A stretch of DNA of 64,000 nt from Gilliamella apicola. GTDB lineage: Bacteria > Pseudomonadota > Gammaproteobacteria > Enterobacterales > Orbaceae. The DNA is taken from assembly GCF_003202915.1 (NCBI RefSeq), contig NZ_QGLP01000010.1:124001-188000 (forward strand), written 5' to 3'. Made by a program: the position numbers and the translations under genes. The notes under the pieces were generated by a model that was not told where the DNA came from, did no database searches, and saw only the letters and a program-made list of their open reading frames with translations. Of the stretch, positions 49,687 through 59,462 are shown in pieces; the first letter of the stretch is position 1; the number at the start of each line of letters is the position of its first letter.

Positions 49687-50913
49687 ATGAGTCAATATGA
49701 AGTAATAAAAATTGAAAATTCAAGACCAGTAAAAATGTGGACTAAAGGTGTACCAGTCGAGCAAGAAGCCAAAGAACAATTACTAAAAACAGCACAATTG
49801 CCATTTATTTTTAAACACATTGCCGTAATGCCTGATGTCCATGTGGGTAAAGGATCAACAATCGGGAGTGTTATTCCTACTCTGGGCGCTATTATTCCAG
49901 CAGCCGTTGGGGTAGATATTGGTTGTGGAATGATGGCCGTACAAACATCATTAACTGCGTCTGATTTACCTGATGATCTAGCGCCTTTACGTTTAGCGAT
50001 TGAAAAAAATGTGCCACATGGTTCAACGCCTAAAAATATGGGGCAAGATCAGGGAAGTTGGCAAGATGCGCCAGCAATTGTAGATCAATATTGGCAACAG
50101 CTTTTACCAGGATTTGAGAAATTAACCGAAAAATATCCGTGTTTTTTAAAAACAAATAATTACTGTCATTTAGGGACACTAGGAACGGGTAATCACTTTA
50201 TCGAAGTTTGTTTAGATGAAAATCAACAAGTCTGGATTATGTTACATAGTGGTTCGCGTGGTGTCGGTAATGCTATCGGTGAATTTTTTATTAAATTAGC
50301 CAAAAAAGATATGGAAACTTATTTTATTGATAAATATCTACCAAATAATGATTTAGCTTACTTTGTTGAAAGGACTGAACATTTTGATGATTATCTTATG
50401 GCGGTAAATTGGGCGCAAGAGTTTGCTCGTTTAAATCGTGAAATTATGATGCATAACACTATTATGGCTATTAGAAATACATTAAATATTGAGTTCACTA
50501 GTTATATACAGTCCGTAAATTGTCATCATAACTATGTGCAAAAAGAGAATCATTTTGGACATAATGTTTTTGTTACTCGTAAAGGAGCAGTTTCTGCCCG
50601 TAAAGGGGAATTAGGGATTATTCCAGGATCAATGGGAGCGAAAAGCTACATTGTTCGCGGACTGGGAAATGAAGAAAGTTTTTGCTCTTGTTCTCATGGT
50701 GCTGGACGGGTTATGAGTCGCACAGAAGCGAAAAAGAAATTTACCATCGCAGATCAAATTAAAGCAACTGCACATGTTGAATGTCGTAAAGATGCCAATG
50801 TTATTGATGAAATTCCAATGGCATATAAAGATATTGATGCTGTAATGACGGCACAAAATGAATTAGTTGAGATTGTTCATCAACTACGACAAGTGGTCTG
50901 TGTGAAAGGATAA
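49687..50913 (+). CDS. rtcB: RNA 3'-phosphate/5'-OH ligase RtcB
   Basis: 408 residues, exactly the length of E. coli RtcB. Motifs: VMPDVHVGKGSTIG, VDIGCGM (D77, C80), GTLGTGNHF, LHSGSRGVG, NCHHN and CSHGAGR with the guanylylated histidine. AAAAGGAAG precedes ATG 49687; the frame also contains a TTG 27 bases upstream without use. First gene downstream of the sigma-54 promoter and tRNA-like leader. Joins 2',3'-cyclic phosphate and 5'-OH RNA ends with GTP and Mn. Confidence 0.96.
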   Translation: MSQYEVIKIENSRPVKMWTKGVPVEQEAKEQLLKTAQLPFIFKHIAVMPDVHVGKGSTIGSVIPTLGAIIPAAVGVDIGCGMMAVQTSLTASDLPDDLAPLRLAIEKNVPHGSTPKNMGQDQGSWQDAPAIVDQYWQQLLPGFEKLTEKYPCFLKTNNYCHLGTLGTGNHFIEVCLDENQQVWIMLHSGSRGVGNAIGEFFIKLAKKDMETYFIDKYLPNNDLAYFVERTEHFDDYLMAVNWAQEFARLNREIMMHNTIMAIRNTLNIEFTSYIQSVNCHHNYVQKENHFGHNVFVTRKGAVSARKGELGIIPGSMGAKSYIVRGLGNEESFCSCSHGAGRVMSRTEAKKKFTIADQIKATAHVECRKDANVIDEIPMAYKDIDAVMTAQNELVEIVHQLRQVVCVKG

Positions 50914-50918
50914 ATGAT

Positions 50919-50939
50919 ATCGAGGATAACTTCCTCGAT
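50919..50939 (+). terminator. Hairpin after rtcB
   Basis: Perfect 8-bp stem ATCGAGGA/TCCTCGAT, loop TAACT, five bases after the rtcB stop. No T run, so more likely an attenuating or mRNA-processing element within the operon. Confidence 0.45.
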
Positions 50940-51040
50940 GATCATGACGGAAATAATATGATAACTAATGATTACTTATAGCATTTTGATATAAACAATT
51001 AATCATTCACGATAACGATAAGATATTTTAAGGATAAACA

Positions 51041-52621
51041 ATGACAACGAATTTAAACACAACAACTGAGCAACCATTCCCAATAGTATGGGATAACAAT
51101 AGAATCAGTATTTATCAGTTTTTACTCCCTTATCAAAATGCAGATAAATTACCAGAGATAGCGGAAACACTCCCTGATGAATCTTTGGATAATAACGAAT
51201 TCAAATGGGCAAATGGAGCAATGGATGGTGTTATCAATCATCACGGCGCATCAACAGAACAAAATTGTGCAGAAAATATGCTAATGTTGCTTCAACAAAT
51301 AACAATACAACCTAATCAATCAAATATCGAGCAACTGTATAATTTAGTCACCACTGAACGTACATTAAGCTTTATTGATGATTTAGCTGAAGCAATACCG
51401 AACATTGACGTTGATTTTGATAAATTATATGAGTTTGTCTATTGGTTAGCCATTAATAGCCCTGATCGTGAAATCATTAAATTTAGTATTGCTATATTGG
51501 GCTGTTTTACCACCGAACAAACCGAACTATTTATGTTATTCGGTATGCATAATGAGTTTAGCTTATATTCTGCTATTGCATTAGAAAATACATTATCATC
51601 TGAAAATGATATTGAAAATACCTTAATGAAACTAGCTCAAAAAGTTGATGGTTGGGGACGTATTCAAATCGTCGAACGATTAACCAACTATCCATTATCA
51701 TCAGCAAGTAAAGATTGGTTGTTAAGAGCCGGTTATCAAAATAGCATTATGAATGAATATCTTGCTTATACCTGCGCAGTAGCTGGTGAATTAGATAAGG
51801 TGTTAGAGCAAAATAGTATTGATAATGAATTAATTAGCTCAATCGGTGAAATTCTAGAAGCATTAATTAACGGTGGGCCAGCTGAGGATATATATTGTTA
51901 TGATGTTGGTGCTCAAGTTTGTGCCAGTTATTTAACTCATCTACTTAAACAACCAAACTTAGTCGATCTGAATATATTACGAACGGTTAAATTAATACAT
52001 AATTTTGTTACTGAAGAGGTAGATGAAAATACGCCTAACTGGCACGAACAAATAAAAGATGAAATAATCGAAAAAGCTAATCAGTTTATTCAACAAGATA
52101 AATGGATAGAGTTGATTGAAAAAAAACTAACGGCTATCAATGAGAAGCAATTTTCGCTAGCAGCAGAACTTTATTCTCAATATGGTTTTGATGCATGGCC
52201 AGCACGATTTGAATATCAGAAAAAATATAATGGTGATCAGTGGAATAATTTGATGCAAAGTGATTCAATATCAAGAATCCAACAAGTTATTCAATTAGCT
52301 AATCAACAATATGATTTCGCTAAACTCGCAACCGGACCTACATTGGATGATGGATTCGGCGAAGATGATGCACATTATATATTATTACTGATATTACAAG
52401 AACTTGATCGTTTTCCTGAGGTTGGTGAAGATTTATTATTAATCGCTTTAAAAAGCCCGCTAATACGACATCGAACTATGGCATTAAATGCTATAAAAGC
52501 TTGGGAACGGTCATTATGGTCAGCCAAGATCAAAACGGCAGTACAAGAACTGGCAATCATTGAACCTGATGACGAGATTAAAGAAGATTTAGCCGCATTA
52601 ATAGCTGAAATGAATGATTAA
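51041..52621 (+). CDS. Helical-repeat protein of the RNA-repair operon, unknown function
   Basis: 526 residues, acidic and almost entirely alpha-helical with repeating leucine/alanine helix pairs suggestive of HEAT-like repeats (e.g. IIKFSIAILGCFTTEQTELF, SPLIRHRTMALNAIKAW near the end). No signal peptide or membrane span, no TROVE/Ro or archease signature. AAGGATAAAC ribosome site. Co-directional between rtcB and two nucleotidyltransferases, so it may be a scaffold or substrate-recognition partner for RNA repair. The family was not recognised. Confidence 0.65.
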   Translation: MTTNLNTTTEQPFPIVWDNNRISIYQFLLPYQNADKLPEIAETLPDESLDNNEFKWANGAMDGVINHHGASTEQNCAENMLMLLQQITIQPNQSNIEQLYNLVTTERTLSFIDDLAEAIPNIDVDFDKLYEFVYWLAINSPDREIIKFSIAILGCFTTEQTELFMLFGMHNEFSLYSAIALENTLSSENDIENTLMKLAQKVDGWGRIQIVERLTNYPLSSASKDWLLRAGYQNSIMNEYLAYTCAVAGELDKVLEQNSIDNELISSIGEILEALINGGPAEDIYCYDVGAQVCASYLTHLLKQPNLVDLNILRTVKLIHNFVTEEVDENTPNWHEQIKDEIIEKANQFIQQDKWIELIEKKLTAINEKQFSLAAELYSQYGFDAWPARFEYQKKYNGDQWNNLMQSDSISRIQQVIQLANQQYDFAKLATGPTLDDGFGEDDAHYILLLILQELDRFPEVGEDLLLIALKSPLIRHRTMALNAIKAWERSLWSAKIKTAVQELAIIEPDDEIKEDLAALIAEMND

Positions 52622-52674
52622 AAATTTTGTTCAATTGATGGTTATTATAAAAATTAATAAGGATGTTATTGAAA

Positions 52675-53430
52675 ATGCAAAACCGTATACAAGAAAAACT
52701 TATTGAATTAGAACAACAATATAACATTAACATCATTTTTGCCTGCGAGTCTGGTAGCCGAGCATGGGGATTTCCCTCACCAAATAGTGATTATGATGTT
52801 CGTTTTATTTATATTCATCCAATTGATAAATATTTATCAATTGATAATCCTGCTTCTCATCTTACTTTTCCAATCGACGATGAGTTGGATTTACATGGGT
52901 GGGATTTGAAAAAAACGTTACAGTTAATTCGCAAATCCAATACTACGCCATTTGAGTGGTTGCAGTCACCAATTATTTATCAGCAAAATGCTGCAATTGC
53001 TGAGCCATTATGGCAATTATGCGCAGAATTTTTTAATGCCCGCGGTAATATTTTTCACTATTTAGGTATAGCGAAAAGTGCTTGGCAAAGTAATCAAGGA
53101 CAACAAATTGGTGTCAAAAAGTTATTTTATGTGTTAAGACCACTATTATGTGCTAAATGGTGTTTAGAAAAACAGCAAATCGCTCCGATGGCAATAGCAC
53201 CATTATTGACGCTATTGCCCGAAAATTTACGTAACAAAATCAATAAGATTATTGAGCAAAAAGCAACCATGGCTGAATCACAACTTATCGCTATCGATCC
53301 TGAAATATTACTATTTATTGAACAGTCGATGAATGATATCTTGCAACAGGTTGCGCCAATAACTGAACGACATTTTAAACCGGCTAAATTAGATCAATTT
53401 TTTATAAAAACATTGATGGATTTGCAATAG
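52675..53430 (+). CDS. RlaP-type nucleotidyltransferase 1
   Basis: About 251 residues of the RNA-repair-associated DNA polymerase beta-like family (RlaP). The active-site signature is ESGSRAWGFPSPNSDYDVRF, with G-S then D-x-D metal ligands, followed by a helical HEPN-like C-terminal half (KKLFYVLRPLLCAKW). Start is ambiguous: ATG 52663, TTG 52669 or ATG 52675 all follow AAGGA; the last is chosen. It may add nucleotides to or modify RNA ends before ligation. Confidence 0.85.
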   Translation: MQNRIQEKLIELEQQYNINIIFACESGSRAWGFPSPNSDYDVRFIYIHPIDKYLSIDNPASHLTFPIDDELDLHGWDLKKTLQLIRKSNTTPFEWLQSPIIYQQNAAIAEPLWQLCAEFFNARGNIFHYLGIAKSAWQSNQGQQIGVKKLFYVLRPLLCAKWCLEKQQIAPMAIAPLLTLLPENLRNKINKIIEQKATMAESQLIAIDPEILLFIEQSMNDILQQVAPITERHFKPAKLDQFFIKTLMDLQ

Positions 53431-53445
53431 GGAAAAGAATATCAG

Positions 53446-54507
53446 ATGACAATTGATGATTTAAAAAGGCAAAATTTAATCTTATTTGAAGTTATCAGTG
53501 GTAGCCGTGCTTTTGGATTAGCCACGGAAACATCCGATACTGATATTAAAGGGGTATTTTACCTACCAAAAGAAAAATTTTATGGACTTGAGTACATTCC
53601 GCAAATTAGTAATGCCTCTAATGATATTGTCTATTATGAATTAGGCCGGTTTGTTGAATTACTGCTTAAAAATAACCCTAATATTTTAGAAGTGTTAGCT
53701 TCCAGTTCGGAATGTATTTTATATCAACATCCGATTATGCAGCAGTTGACCCTCGATCTTTTTTTATCTAAACAAACCGAACAAACATTTGCTCATTATG
53801 CAATATCGCAAATAAAAAAAGCTAAAGGGTTAAATAAAAAAATCAATAATCCAGTAGAAGTTAAACGAAAAACAGTACTGGATTTTTGTTATATCATTCA
53901 AGGGCAACATACTTATCCAATGACCAACTGGTTAACCCAAAATGGTTTACAGCAACAGTGTTGTGGTTTGGTTAATATACCTCATGGTAGGGATTTATAT
54001 GCTCTCTTCTATGATGCGTCAGGTAGTTGTGGTTATCATGGCATTATTCAGCATGAAGATTCCACGGAACTCTGTTTATCTTCGGTTAAAATGGATTCTC
54101 AAGTAACGGCTTATTTGAGTTTTAATCGTGATGGTTTCTCATCGCACTGCCGTGAATATAAAGCGTATTGGCAATGGGTCGCCAATCGGAATCAGCAACG
54201 TTATAAAAATAATATTGAAAATGGTAATGACTTTGATGCTAAAAACATGATGCATACTATTCGGTTATTGCAAGTTGCCTACGAAATCATGACAAAAGGA
54301 ACCATTACCAATAAACGACCTAATCGTGATGAACTGTTAGCCATTAAGCAGGGTAAATTAAGTTATGATGAGATTATGCAACTTGCTGAATCACTATTAG
54401 CAAAAATCGAAACTGCATCATTATCATCGCGATTACCTGATCAACCTAATAGCCAAAAAGCATTAGCAGTTTTGCTAACGATGCGTAATTACTTATATCA
54501 ATCATAA
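53446..54507 (+). CDS. RlaP-type nucleotidyltransferase 2
   Basis: 353 residues, same polymerase-beta-like family: SGSRAFGLATETSDTDIKGVFY holds the G-S and D-x-D catalytic residues. Larger than its neighbour, with an extra segment (about residues 200-265) containing several cysteines and histidines (SGSCGYHGII, HCREYKAYW) that could bind metal. Fifteen bases after the first copy, so two divergent family members act in one operon, perhaps as a heterodimer. Substrate unknown. Confidence 0.85.
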   Translation: MTIDDLKRQNLILFEVISGSRAFGLATETSDTDIKGVFYLPKEKFYGLEYIPQISNASNDIVYYELGRFVELLLKNNPNILEVLASSSECILYQHPIMQQLTLDLFLSKQTEQTFAHYAISQIKKAKGLNKKINNPVEVKRKTVLDFCYIIQGQHTYPMTNWLTQNGLQQQCCGLVNIPHGRDLYALFYDASGSCGYHGIIQHEDSTELCLSSVKMDSQVTAYLSFNRDGFSSHCREYKAYWQWVANRNQQRYKNNIENGNDFDAKNMMHTIRLLQVAYEIMTKGTITNKRPNRDELLAIKQGKLSYDEIMQLAESLLAKIETASLSSRLPDQPNSQKALAVLLTMRNYLYQS

Positions 54508-54515
54508 TGATTAAT

Positions 54516-54549
54516 AAAAAAGCGCTCATTTTAATAACGGCGCTTTTTT
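54516..54549. terminator. Bidirectional terminator between rlaP and treC
   Basis: AAAAAAGCGC/GCGCTTTTTT with a 14-base loop, between convergent operons; U-tract on both strands. Confidence 0.9.
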
Positions 54550-54572
54550 ACATTCAATTTTACTAAAGCTTA

Positions 54573-56249
54573 TTATTTATCATCATTAGCCAATAAATAT
54601 AATGCTTCGTATGGTCTTAATTGGATTTCAGCGCCGACTGCCGTTGCTTGCTGATAATTACTCAATAATCTTTGCCAATTAGTACTTTGTAAGTTTTTTG
54701 GTAACTGCCAGTTAACCGGTTTTTCGGTTAGATTGATTATCACTAATAGTTGTTGATTATTATAACGGCGCAAGTAACACCAATAATCAGCAATATTGGC
54801 GGTTAAATCTTGATAATCACCAAAAATAAAGATTGGATACTCTTTACGTAACTTAATTAATGTTTGATAGCAGTAAAAGATCGAATTCTGATCAGCCAAT
54901 GCGGCTTTGACATTAATTTGTGAGTAATTATTTGCTACCTCAATCCATGGTTGCCCCGTTGTGAAACCAGCATTTAGGCTATCATCCCATTGCATAGGCG
55001 TACGACTGTTATCACGTGATTTACTCGCTAATATGGCTAAAATTTCCGCTTCATTGATCCCTTCAGCTATTTTTTCTTGGTAGATATTTAAACTTTCAAC
55101 ATCACGATATTGGTTAATATTATTAAAATGTGGATTGGTCATGCCGATCTCTTCACCTTGATAGAGATATGGCGTGCCTTGTAATCCATATAGCAACATA
55201 GCAAGCATTTTCGCGGATTCACGGTGATATTGGTTTTCATTACCTAAGCGCGACACAATTCGTGGTTGGTCATGATTACACCAAAAAATGGCATTCCATG
55301 CTTTAGCATGCATCCCGGTTTGCCACTCGCCGATAATATTTTTTAACTGGAGTAGATCCGGTTTGGCTAATGCCCATTTATAGCCGTTTGGATAATCGAC
55401 TTTTAAATGATGAAAGTTAAAAGTCATAGTGAGCTCTTTTCCGTCTAATGAGGCATATTGCAAACAGTTGGCTAATGAGGTCGAGGACATTTCACCAACG
55501 GTTTTGAGATCATTAGGTTGGAAAGCATCGCGACTCATCTCTTGTAAAAACTCGTGGATTTTAGGACCATCGGTATAGAAACGTCGACCATCACCATTGT
55601 TGTCATCAGCAAAATCCTGTTGTTTGGAGACCAAATTAATCACATCCAATCTTAATGCATCAACACCTTTATCTGCCCAAAACTGGCATACTTTTTTAAT
55701 TTCGTTGCGAACTTGTGGATTTTCCCAATTGAGATCAGCTTGCTCTTTGGCAAATAGGTGTAAGTAATATTGCCCAGATTGTTCATGCCATTGCCATGCT
55801 TTACCACCAAACTTGGAGCGCCAATTATTTGGCTCACTACCGTCAGCCTTAGCATCTTTCCAGATATAAAATGAGCGGTACGGGCTGGCTTTATCTAAAG
55901 CTGATTTAAACCATGGATGCTCGGTCGAGGTGTGATTGAACACCATATCCATCATAATACGGATCCCACGCTCATGCGCCTGTTTAATCAGTAATTCAAA
56001 ATCGGCCATTGAGCCATAGGCTGGGTCGATATCGTAATAATCGGCAACATCATAGCCATTATCAATTTGTGGTGATGGATAAATCGGCGTTAACCAAATG
56101 GCACTAATACCGAGTTTTTTTAGATAATCTAATCGGCTGATAATACCTAACAAATCACCGGTTGCCTGATCTTGACTGGCTTGAAAACTTTTAGGATAGA
56201 TTTGATAAATGGTACCGTTTTGCCACCATGGAATAGCTATTTTATTCAT
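54573..56249 (-). CDS. treC: Trehalose-6-phosphate hydrolase
   Basis: About 558 residues of GH13. Catalytic residues: nucleophile in DALRLDVINLVSK, acid/base in TVGEMSS, third aspartate in WCNHDQPR. WWQNGTIYQIYPKSF at the N-terminus is the usual start region; the frame opens 13 codons earlier without a ribosome site. It cleaves trehalose 6-phosphate made by the TreB PTS to glucose and glucose 6-phosphate. Second gene of the tre operon. Confidence 0.92.
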   Translation of the reverse strand: MNKIAIPWWQNGTIYQIYPKSFQASQDQATGDLLGIISRLDYLKKLGISAIWLTPIYPSPQIDNGYDVADYYDIDPAYGSMADFELLIKQAHERGIRIMMDMVFNHTSTEHPWFKSALDKASPYRSFYIWKDAKADGSEPNNWRSKFGGKAWQWHEQSGQYYLHLFAKEQADLNWENPQVRNEIKKVCQFWADKGVDALRLDVINLVSKQQDFADDNNGDGRRFYTDGPKIHEFLQEMSRDAFQPNDLKTVGEMSSTSLANCLQYASLDGKELTMTFNFHHLKVDYPNGYKWALAKPDLLQLKNIIGEWQTGMHAKAWNAIFWCNHDQPRIVSRLGNENQYHRESAKMLAMLLYGLQGTPYLYQGEEIGMTNPHFNNINQYRDVESLNIYQEKIAEGINEAEILAILASKSRDNSRTPMQWDDSLNAGFTTGQPWIEVANNYSQINVKAALADQNSIFYCYQTLIKLRKEYPIFIFGDYQDLTANIADYWCYLRRYNNQQLLVIINLTEKPVNWQLPKNLQSTNWQRLLSNYQQATAVGAEIQLRPYEALYLLANDDK

Positions 56250-56327
56250 CGCTTGCTCTTTATTTTTAATCAGTAGATTCAAATTCACCAGCGGTTAAAA
56301 CCGTAGAGAATCCCCTATTTATAACCG

Positions 56328-57755
56328 TTATCGGATATTTAACGTGCCTTTTTTCTGTTTTATTTTGTAAACAATGGCGGTTAATACGATTGGCACCACA
56401 ATCGCCACCAACATAGCCAAGGCATAAATCGACCAGAAGACTGGTTTTATCGATAGGATACCGGGTAATCCACCGACGCCAATACTATTAGATAACACTC
56501 CATATAAACCACAAATTAATCCGGCACAAGCGGCACCAATCATGGCGCAAAACATCGGGAATTTATAACGTAAATTGATACCATACATCGCTGGCTCTGT
56601 CACACCGAGATAACCAGATATTGCCGCAGGAATAGATACTTCTCGTTCATTATGTTTTTTACTTATTAAGATGATACCAACCACAGCTGATGCCTGGGCG
56701 ATATTGGATAAGGCGATAATTGGCCAAATAGGCGTGCCACCCATACTTTCGGTCATCTGCATATCGATAGCTAATGTGGTGTGATGAATACCTGTAATAA
56801 CCAAAGGTGCATAGAAGAAGCCAAAAATAGCTGAACCAATAAAGGCATAATCACCGGTCATTAAATACTTAACCACATAAACAATCCCATTGCCAAGCAT
56901 GCGTCCAATAGGCCCTAAAACAAAGTGTGCTAAGACAACTGACAGCATTAAGGCAACGATTGGTACAATCACTAAATTTAAGTAATCAGGAATAATTTTA
57001 CGAAGCCGTGTTTCAATCCATCCTAAAGCTAAACCAGCAAAAATTGACGGTATAACTTGTGCTTGATAACCCACTTTAGCAATGGTAAACCAACCAAAAT
57101 CCCAGACTTGAGGAACAATTTTGCCCAAATCATAAGCATTCATCAGTTGTGGTGAAACTAATGTGATGCCTAATACAATGCCCAAAACGGGGGATCCTCC
57201 CATTTTTTTCACCGTAGACCAGCAAATGGCCACCGGTAAGAAGTCGAAGATAGCCTCACACGGTAACCATAAGAAATTGTTAATTGGTATCAGCCAAGTG
57301 AAAGTGTGTATTAGAGGTTTATTGTCAATAGTTGGCATTTCACCAATCACATTACGCAAGCCAAGTAATAAACCACCAGCAATTAAAGCAGGCAACAATG
57401 GTACAAAGATTTCAGCTAAGTTTGAAATTAACCGTTCAAACCACGACATATTTTGCTTAGCTGCGGCTTTAGTTTGCTCTTTCGTCGCTTCGTCGATATT
57501 TAATTGTTCAATGAGTAATTTGTAATAACTGTCAACATCAGTACCGATAATAATTTGAAATTGGCCTGCATTATTAAAGCAACCTTTGACAAATGGTAAT
57601 TCTTCAATGGCTGCAACATCGGCTATTTTCGGATTGGCAAGCGCAAATCTTAATCTGGTTAAACAATGGGTGACACTAGCAATATTTTCTTTTCCACCAA
57701 CCAGCTCAATTAATTGCATAATTGATGCAGTTGAAACTTTAGGTGCTTTCGCCAT
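56328..57755 (-). CDS. treB: PTS trehalose-specific EIIBC
   Basis: 475 residues: EIIB domain with phosphocysteine in THCLTRLRF (about C31) and EIIC with about ten membrane spans and GVTEPAMYGI. There is no EIIA domain, so it must use glucose EIIA (Crr), as E. coli TreB does. Length equals that family's. First gene after the TreR operator and CRP site; GGAGACT-like ribosome site. Confidence 0.94.
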   Translation of the reverse strand: MAKAPKVSTASIMQLIELVGGKENIASVTHCLTRLRFALANPKIADVAAIEELPFVKGCFNNAGQFQIIIGTDVDSYYKLLIEQLNIDEATKEQTKAAAKQNMSWFERLISNLAEIFVPLLPALIAGGLLLGLRNVIGEMPTIDNKPLIHTFTWLIPINNFLWLPCEAIFDFLPVAICWSTVKKMGGSPVLGIVLGITLVSPQLMNAYDLGKIVPQVWDFGWFTIAKVGYQAQVIPSIFAGLALGWIETRLRKIIPDYLNLVIVPIVALMLSVVLAHFVLGPIGRMLGNGIVYVVKYLMTGDYAFIGSAIFGFFYAPLVITGIHHTTLAIDMQMTESMGGTPIWPIIALSNIAQASAVVGIILISKKHNEREVSIPAAISGYLGVTEPAMYGINLRYKFPMFCAMIGAACAGLICGLYGVLSNSIGVGGLPGILSIKPVFWSIYALAMLVAIVVPIVLTAIVYKIKQKKGTLNIR

Positions 57756-57867
57756 TGTTAAGTCTCCTTATTTTTAATTTAAGCCAATATTTTGGGGGGT
57801 TCGTTAAATCATTTCGATCCTAATTTGATAGAGATTAAGCATAAATGGAATTACTATTTAAATAAAT

Positions 57868-57879
57868 GGGAACGTTCCC
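57868..57879. promoter_or_regulatory. TreR operator
   Basis: Perfect 12-bp palindrome GGGAACGTTCCC, as found at enterobacterial treBC, 113 bases before treB. Confidence 0.85.
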
Positions 57880-57883
57880 TTTT

Positions 57884-57899
57884 TGTGACAAACCTCACA
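57884..57899. promoter_or_regulatory. CRP site upstream of treBC
   Basis: TGTGA-N6-TCACA, a perfect match to the CRP core, adjoining the TreR palindrome (4-base gap). Confidence 0.85.
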
Positions 57900-57936
57900 A
57901 TTTTGCGGCAATATCGCACTATAGGATTAAAAATCG

Positions 57937-58899
57937 TTAATTAACAATTTGGGAAGGCACCGTAATGATTTTCGCTTTTACTTCGCTCTGTAGCGTTTGC
58001 AAGAGTTCATTTGCGGCATAGGTGCCAGCTTTATCAAAACCAAGATCGACGATAATCGTTTCGGTAAATAAAAAATTAAGAAGATCGCTATTACCGATAC
58101 TAATAACAACAATATTATTAATATTTTTTTCAGATAAGTATTTATTTAAACCTAAGGCAATTGAATCGGTGGCACAAACGATCGCTGTTGGCGAATCAAG
58201 TAAGACTGATTCAGCAAGTTCATAACCTGAATAAAAACTTAACTTACCAAGCACCGCATTTGGCTTAATTTTATGAGTATGACAAAAATCAGTATAGGCT
58301 TGATAACGTAGTTCACCGGTGGTCTGATCTTGTTTAGTTATACCGATATAACCAATTTTTTTGTGTTTCTCTTTTTGATATAAATAGGTTAATGCTTTGT
58401 TTACCGCACCCACATCGTCATAACAAATACAAGAATAATCAGGAAAAGGCCTTGCAATAACCACACATTTATTTCGCCAAAATGCTAACCGAGAACTCTC
58501 TAATCCAGTAAAAGCAAAAACCACCACCCCATCAGCTTGTTTTTCTTTTAACATTCTCAGGTGCTCTTCAACTTTAGGCGCACTAAATTGGCTCTCAATA
58601 ATAATCGGATCATAACCATTAGCATAAAAAATGGGTAACATACTTCGAACAGCATGATTTTCCGAGATGGAATCGAGGCGAGTGACAATAATGCCAATAA
58701 CTTTATTACCATAACCACGCATTGCTCTAGCCGATTTCGATGGCGTAAATTGATATTGTTCAATGATTGCCATCACTTTATTGCGAGTTGATTCCTTCAC
58801 CATTGGATCGTGATTAATGACTCGCGAAACAGTGGATTTACTAACACCACTCAATTTGGCAATATCTTTAATGGTTAAATTAGTTAGTGACTTACTCAT
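57937..58899 (-). CDS. treR: Trehalose repressor TreR (LacI family)
   Basis: About 320 residues. Helix-turn-helix LTIKDIAKLSGVSKSTVSRVINHDPMVKESTR and the effector domain GNKVIGIIVTRLDSISENHAVRSMLPIFYANGYDPIIIESQF match TreR, including the trehalose-6-phosphate-binding region. The frame could open at TTG 58905, but ATG 58899 is chosen. Located directly upstream of treB with the operator in between. Confidence 0.93.
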   Translation of the reverse strand: MSKSLTNLTIKDIAKLSGVSKSTVSRVINHDPMVKESTRNKVMAIIEQYQFTPSKSARAMRGYGNKVIGIIVTRLDSISENHAVRSMLPIFYANGYDPIIIESQFSAPKVEEHLRMLKEKQADGVVVFAFTGLESSRLAFWRNKCVVIARPFPDYSCICYDDVGAVNKALTYLYQKEKHKKIGYIGITKQDQTTGELRYQAYTDFCHTHKIKPNAVLGKLSFYSGYELAESVLLDSPTAIVCATDSIALGLNKYLSEKNINNIVVISIGNSDLLNFLFTETIIVDLGFDKAGTYAANELLQTLQSEVKAKIITVPSQIVN

Positions 58900-58950
58900 A
58901 ATCAATTTACGGAATGAATATCAATTAAATCATAGTAATATAGATTGAAC

Positions 58951-58988
58951 AAAATAGCGATAATCATATCAATGATAAGATTATCGCT
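58951..58988 (-). terminator. Terminator of the HxlR gene
   Basis: AGCGATAATC/GATTATCGCT stem, then ATTTTG on the minus strand, just after the HxlR stop. Confidence 0.7.
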
Positions 58989-58998
58989 AATTCTGATC

Positions 58999-59328
58999 TT
59001 ATTTACTGTATTTTAATTTGTAGATGCTCCCCCAATCTAACATCGCATCATGCACCTGTTTTAAGCTTTGTCCAACCTCGGTTAAGGTATATTCCACTTT
59101 AGGTGGCACTTGGGCATACACTTTGCGGGTAATTAAGCCATTTTTTTCCATCGTTCTTAAATGCGAAGTGAGAACTTTTTGTGAGATGCCGTTGAGTGAT
59201 TTTTTTAGTTGACCAAAACGTTTGGTGCCAGAAAGTAAGTCTCGAACAATTAGCACTTTCCATTTGTCCCCCATTAATAATAGGGTGGTTTCAACAGGAC
59301 ATGGCGGTAAATTTTCGATCGCCTGCAT
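58999..59328 (-). CDS. HxlR-family transcriptional regulator
   Basis: 109 residues, a single winged helix: CPVETTLLLMGDKWKVLIVRDLLSGTKRFGQLKKSLNGISQKVLTSHLRTMEKNGLITRKVY is typical. An N-terminal cysteine (C10) precedes the fold, as in redox- or electrophile-sensing members. Divergent from a NAD(P)-binding protein gene, which it likely represses. Confidence 0.9.
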   Translation of the reverse strand: MQAIENLPPCPVETTLLLMGDKWKVLIVRDLLSGTKRFGQLKKSLNGISQKVLTSHLRTMEKNGLITRKVYAQVPPKVEYTLTEVGQSLKQVHDAMLDWGSIYKLKYSK

Positions 59329-59353
59329 AATAATTTTCCTTTAATTTCAACAA

Positions 59354-59388
59354 TAGTATCCAATTGGTAACTATATTACTACTTAGTA
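59354..59388. promoter_or_regulatory. Candidate HxlR operators
   Basis: Two dyads: TAGT-N2-CCAATTGG-N2-ACTA (59354-59373) and TACTA-CT-TAGTA (59377-59388), in the divergent region, where HxlR-family sites of the TACT...AGTA type are expected. Confidence 0.5.
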
Positions 59389-59462
59389 CCTACTTTACAA
59401 TAGAAACTTTGGATATTAAGCTAAAAAAATTAATTTATCTAAATCGTAATAAGGAGAATAAG

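Noticed and set aside
51041-52621. Ro60/Rsr (TROVE) protein as partner of the Y-RNA-like element
   Set aside because: No vWA metal motif (DxSxS) or TROVE segment is present; the protein is a plain helical-repeat type.
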